Shown here: positions 7,054-9,224 of the stretch, in pieces
Layout of the letters: each line of letters starts with the position of its first letter
Numbering within the stretch: the stretch's first letter is position 1
Origin: Clostridia bacterium
GTDB taxonomy: Bacteria > Bacillota > Clostridia > DUPQ01
Direction of reading: 5' to 3'
NCBI GenBank assembly: GCA_030592085.1
Contig: JAUUZV010000092.1
Location: 1-9,224, forward strand
Length of the DNA: 9,224 nt
Program-made: the position numbers and the translations under genes
The notes under the pieces: model-generated
The model's input: only the letters and a program-made list of their open reading frames with translations
What the model was told of the DNA's origin: nothing
Database searches by the model: none

Positions 7054-7082
7054 TTTACAAATGAAGGTAAATTGTATATACT
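7054..7082 (+). promoter_or_regulatory. Promoter of the lipoprotein gene
   Basis: TTTACA (7054-7059) and TATACT (7077-7082) are separated by exactly 17 bp. Transcription would start near 7089, about 28 nt before the ATG at 7117. This makes a longer frame beginning at the GTG at 7030 unlikely to be translated. Confidence 0.65.
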
Positions 7083-7116
7083 GTTAAATAGAAAAAAAAA
7101 TTATGGGAGAATGGTT

Positions 7117-7824
7117 ATGAATAAAAAATTAGTATTGTTATTAACAATTGTTATGGTAGTTACATTGGTGCTTGTTGCATGTGATCAGACTGAAGAAATG
7201 GCTGGTAAATTTGAAAATATTCCAGATAGAGCTTTTGCTATTGAATCTGAATATGTTGTAAGTGTAGAGTACGAACTAAAGTTTGGTGAACAAGTTCCTT
7301 ATCCAATAATGACAGAAATGGAAAACTTATCTAAACAACGTGTTATTAATGGCGCATTAGCTACAAGAGCATTAAAAATCGGATCAGATGTTGACGGTAA
7401 TCCTGGTATGGTATTTACTTCATATGAAGCAACGTATGAATCACAAAATTTAATTAGTATAGTATTTATTGCTAATGAAAAAATGAATGCACAAAATGAA
7501 GCTGTAAACTTTTTGTTTGCTGCAACAAAAGATGGTAGATTAATGATGAACTCATTATCACTATTTGGAAGAGTTGATGCTAATCCTAATGTTGAAGCTG
7601 CATACTCAGTATTTACAATGTATCAAGAACAACAAGAAATGGAACCTAGAACATTTAATGAGTTTTTAGGAACATTGTTTTATTTTACAGGAGAAGATGA
7701 TCTGAATTTAACTATTAATTTCACTTATTTAAATGAAAATCAAAATACAGTTTCAATGTTATTTAGTGAAGTAATTGATTATGTAACACAAGATAACCAA
7801 GAGTTCTTTGCATTTGCTAAATAA
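7117..7824 (+). CDS. Secreted lipoprotein of unknown function
   Basis: This is a 235-residue lipoprotein precursor. The signal peptide runs MNKK, a hydrophobic core, then the lipobox LVAC with lipidated Cys22, so the mature part is anchored outside the membrane. GGGAG at 7105-7109 is correctly spaced for the ATG at 7117. The open frame continues upstream to a GTG at 7030, but that would add 29 residues in front of a standard signal peptide and begin upstream of the best promoter. The mature part is acidic and Asn-rich. The layout YPIM...QRVING (about 75-95), then SYEATYESQNLISIVF, then a TKDGRLMMNSLSLFG stretch faintly recalls DUF4163/DUF3298 domains (RsiV, PdaC ectodomains). That resemblance is weak, and no catalytic residues can be assigned. 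It is a single-gene unit with its own promoter and a terminator at 7841. Confidence 0.85.
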   Translation: MNKKLVLLLTIVMVVTLVLVACDQTEEMAGKFENIPDRAFAIESEYVVSVEYELKFGEQVPYPIMTEMENLSKQRVINGALATRALKIGSDVDGNPGMVFTSYEATYESQNLISIVFIANEKMNAQNEAVNFLFAATKDGRLMMNSLSLFGRVDANPNVEAAYSVFTMYQEQQEMEPRTFNEFLGTLFYFTGEDDLNLTINFTYLNENQNTVSMLFSEVIDYVTQDNQEFFAFAK

Positions 7825-7840
7825 TTAAGAAATGATGTAT

Positions 7841-7874
7841 AATATAGCTACCATTTAATGGTAGCTATATTTTT
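7841..7874 (+). terminator. Rho-independent terminator of the lipoprotein gene
   Basis: AATATAGCTACC (7841-7852) pairs perfectly with GGTAGCTATATT (7860-7871) around a 7-nt loop, followed by T to 7874. A TATAAT at 7838-7843 with TTGCTA 18 bp upstream overlaps its left arm. If that is the promoter of the next gene, its transcript would begin inside the hairpin and escape termination. Confidence 0.85.
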
Positions 7875-7895
7875 ATATACACAAGGAGGAATCTC

Positions 7896-8221
7896 ATGGC
7901 TTTTTTGAAAAAATAGGAAAACAAGCGAATACGCTTGTTGAAACAACAAGAATTAATAGTAGTATTAATGGAGAAAAAGGTGCCATTAATAAATTGTATA
8001 CACAAATTGGTGAAAAAGTTTATCAAAATTATGAAAAAGAAGGAAAAGCTAATAACGACTTACTTGAATTTTGTGATCAGATAAAACAAGCTAATGATAA
8101 AATTGTGGAACTACAAGATAAATTATTAGAAATCAGTGGTAAAAAAGTTTGTGTTAGTTGTCAAAAAGAAATTGAAGCAGATGTTCAATTTTGTCCTCAT
8201 TGTGGAGGAAAACAAGACTAG
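7896..8221 (+). pseudogene. Small coiled-coil zinc-ribbon protein, start codon and body separated by a one-base frame break
   Basis: A perfect AGGAGG (7884-7889) precedes the ATG at 7896, but that frame reads MAFLKK and stops at 7914. The downstream body is in the -1 frame: from 7901 it reads FFEKIGKQANTLVE and continues to the TAG at 8219. Restoring one T to the six-T run at 7901-7906 gives a 108-residue protein starting MAFFEKIG. This is the usual opening of a clostridial family with a helical middle (about 20-82) and a C-terminal zinc ribbon. Here the ribbon cysteines are C86/C89 and C100/C103, all present. The body's own frame has no ATG; its first weak start is a TTG at 7994, which would remove the first 33 residues and has no ribosome site. 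Everything past the break looks healthy, so a sequencing error, slippage on the T run, or a very recent mutation are all possible. Function is unknown. Confidence 0.8.
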
Positions 8222-8253
8222 AGACTTTATTACTAAAATCTAAAAAAATAGAG

Positions 8254-8288
8254 ACCACCAAAATTATTAATAATTTGGTGGTTTTTTT
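8254..8288 (+). terminator. Rho-independent terminator after the zinc-ribbon gene
   Basis: ACCACCAAA (8254-8262) pairs with TTTGGTGGT (8274-8282), the AT-rich middle can extend the stem, and the T run continues to 8288. On the minus strand the same hairpin is followed 5 nt later by a T run, so it may also terminate the convergent acetyltransferase gene. Confidence 0.88.
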
Positions 8289-8297
8289 ATGTAATAA

Positions 8298-8732
8298 TTA
8301 TTTTACTAATTTAATGTATCTGATTTTATCTTTATCACTACAAGTTGATTCAAAGAAACCGCATTTTTTTAGAAAACTTACACATTGCTTCCATGTAGGA
8401 TTAGCATCTACATACCATACTTTAGCCTCAGGGAATCTCTTAAAAAGATAAGTTAATGTTTTTTTACCAATCCCCATATTTTGGTATTCTTTTAAAATGA
8501 ATAATCTATCTAATTGAAAATTATGAATACCAATTTGATATACTAAAATGCTACCAATCAATAAACCATTATAGGTTATTTTAAACAAGAAACCAGATGT
8601 AAGACGATGCAAAAACCATTCATAGTCATTGGATCCTTCAGGAATTTCAATAATTGTTTTAGCAAAAACTTGTCTTGAAATTGTTACTATATCCGTTATG
8701 TCTTCAGGTGATGCTTTATCAAAGTTAATCAT
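8298..8732 (-). CDS. GNAT-family N-acetyltransferase
   Basis: This 144-residue single-domain protein is the usual size for a stand-alone GNAT. These enzymes move an acetyl group from acetyl-CoA to an amine. Motif A is clear: LDRLFILKEYQNMGIGKK (74-91), where Q84-N-M-G87-I-G89 is the acetyl-CoA pyrophosphate loop. Motif B follows as NPTWKQCVSFLKKCGF (111-126). The acceptor is unknown. The ATG at 8732 is preceded on this strand by GTGGGGAT and, further up, by TATAAT (8753 to 8748). The gene follows the beta-galactosidase gene by 30 nt on the same strand and could be co-transcribed or use that -10. It converges on the zinc-ribbon gene across a shared hairpin. Confidence 0.88.
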   Translation of the reverse strand: MINFDKASPEDITDIVTISRQVFAKTIIEIPEGSNDYEWFLHRLTSGFLFKITYNGLLIGSILVYQIGIHNFQLDRLFILKEYQNMGIGKKTLTYLFKRFPEAKVWYVDANPTWKQCVSFLKKCGFFESTCSDKDKIRYIKLVK

Positions 8733-8747
8733 TTTATCCCCACAAAA

Positions 8748-8753
8748 ATTATA
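8748..8753 (-). promoter_or_regulatory. Candidate -10 for the acetyltransferase gene
   Basis: A perfect TATAAT on the minus strand lies 15 nt before the ATG at 8732, between the two genes. The hexamer 17 bp upstream (CTGTGG) is a poor -35, and the predicted leader would be under 10 nt. Co-transcription with the upstream gene is therefore as likely. Confidence 0.3.
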
Positions 8754-8762
8754 CTCTTGTTA

Positions 8763-9224
8763 CTAATATACCACAGTGACATCATATGCTTCAAGATTTA
8801 AAGTAATATTCTTAGGTTTTGTCAATGAAATAGAAACAGGAAAATCATTATGATTAAGAACAAAGGTTGCTTCAAGGCCAGAACCTTGTCTATAAATTGT
8901 TTCTACTCCTGCTACAGGGGTAACAACATACTTAAGTAAAGAAACCTCATTAGTCACATATTTTAGTATTTTCTCATAAATATTAGTTTTAACATGGCAG
9001 CCTATATAATAGACTGAACCTTTGCCATAAATGTTCTTAGTAATACAAGGTGTGTTTTTATAAAACTCACTATCGTATGCTGCTAATACTTCACAGTTCT
9101 TAGGGTCAATAATATCCGCCCATAGAGTGGCAGTAGTATCACCGGTAATTCCTTTAATTTTAATTTGTTCTTTTCCAAGTGCATCATAATTAATGACATC
9201 AATACCTGCTAATTCTCTAAAGTA
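8763..9224 (-). CDS. GH42 beta-galactosidase, C-terminal 153 residues (runs off the right edge)
   Basis: The frame is open from the window edge to a TAA at 8763, so this is the 3' end of a longer gene, not a small one. The visible part begins FRELAGIDVINYD and holds LWADIIDPKNCEVLAAY (34-50) and the EFYKNTPCITKN segment. It then has YGKGSVYYIG (66-75), which together are characteristic of the GH42 trimerisation domain. The last ~60 residues, with VLNHNDFPVSI (122-132) and the terminal LNLEAYDVTVVY, match the small GH42 C-terminal beta domain. GH42 enzymes hydrolyse beta-galactosides, usually in the cytoplasm. The catalytic glutamates lie in the N-terminal TIM barrel outside the window, so activity cannot be judged. 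A GTG at 8957 could start a 64-residue frame, but it is internal. Confidence 0.85.
   Translation of the reverse strand, partial: YFRELAGIDVINYDALGKEQIKIKGITGDTTATLWADIIDPKNCEVLAAYDSEFYKNTPCITKNIYGKGSVYYIGCHVKTNIYEKILKYVTNEVSLLKYVVTPVAGVETIYRQGSGLEATFVLNHNDFPVSISLTKPKNITLNLEAYDVTVVY

Noticed and set aside
7030..7116. Upstream GTG extension of the lipoprotein by 29 residues
   Set aside because: It would bury a standard signal peptide. The GTG lies upstream of the best promoter and lacks a ribosome site, while GGGAG is correctly placed for the ATG at 7117.
8191..8451. 86-codon open frame on + spanning the zinc-ribbon end, the terminator and the acetyltransferase gene
   Set aside because: It runs through a strong terminator and is antisense to a GNAT gene with intact motifs.
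1..9224. CRISPR array, transposon, prophage or defence system
   Set aside because: No regularly spaced repeats, transposase, integrase, phage or effector motifs are visible on either strand.

Overview
The window is AT-rich with closely packed genes. It has strong GGAGG-type ribosome binding sites and several hairpin/T-run terminators. The gene families are a MtaA/MtbA-like uroporphyrinogen-decarboxylase-fold protein, a DUF402 protein, a 'MAFF'-type zinc-ribbon protein, a heparinase II/III-family lyase and a GH42 beta-galactosidase. This mix suggests a low-GC Firmicute, most likely an anaerobic polysaccharide-using member of the Clostridia. The species cannot be named from the sequence.

Layout. 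(1) 1-1106: a UroD/methyltransferase-fold gene on + with its own promoter. (2) 3145-1082 on -: a probable two-gene operon, dCMP deaminase followed by a soluble double-PAS histidine kinase. The kinase gene runs 25 bp into the end of the UroD-fold gene. (3) 3262-3375: tRNA-Arg(ACG) with encoded CCA and a strong terminator. (4) 3499-6332: two overlapping + genes. The second is a full-length heparinase II/III-family lyase without a signal peptide. The first is a paralogue that keeps only the alpha-toroid half and has lost the catalytic segments. (5) 6441-6914: a DUF402 protein. (6) 7117-7824: a lipoprotein with its own promoter and terminator. (7) 7896-8221: a small zinc-ribbon gene whose start codon and body are in different frames because a T tract is one base short. 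(8) 9224-8298 on -: the C-terminal 153 residues of a GH42 beta-galactosidase running in from the right edge, then a GNAT acetyltransferase.

How the genes fit together. The lyase and the beta-galactosidase both suggest cytoplasmic breakdown of imported oligosaccharides, but no transporter or regulator lies in the window, so this link is inference. The kinase has no response regulator beside it. I see no CRISPR array, transposase, phage gene or known defence system. The least explained items are the catalytically stripped lyase paralogue coupled to an intact lyase, the frame break in the zinc-ribbon gene, and the loss of two of the three expected zinc ligands in the UroD-fold protein.
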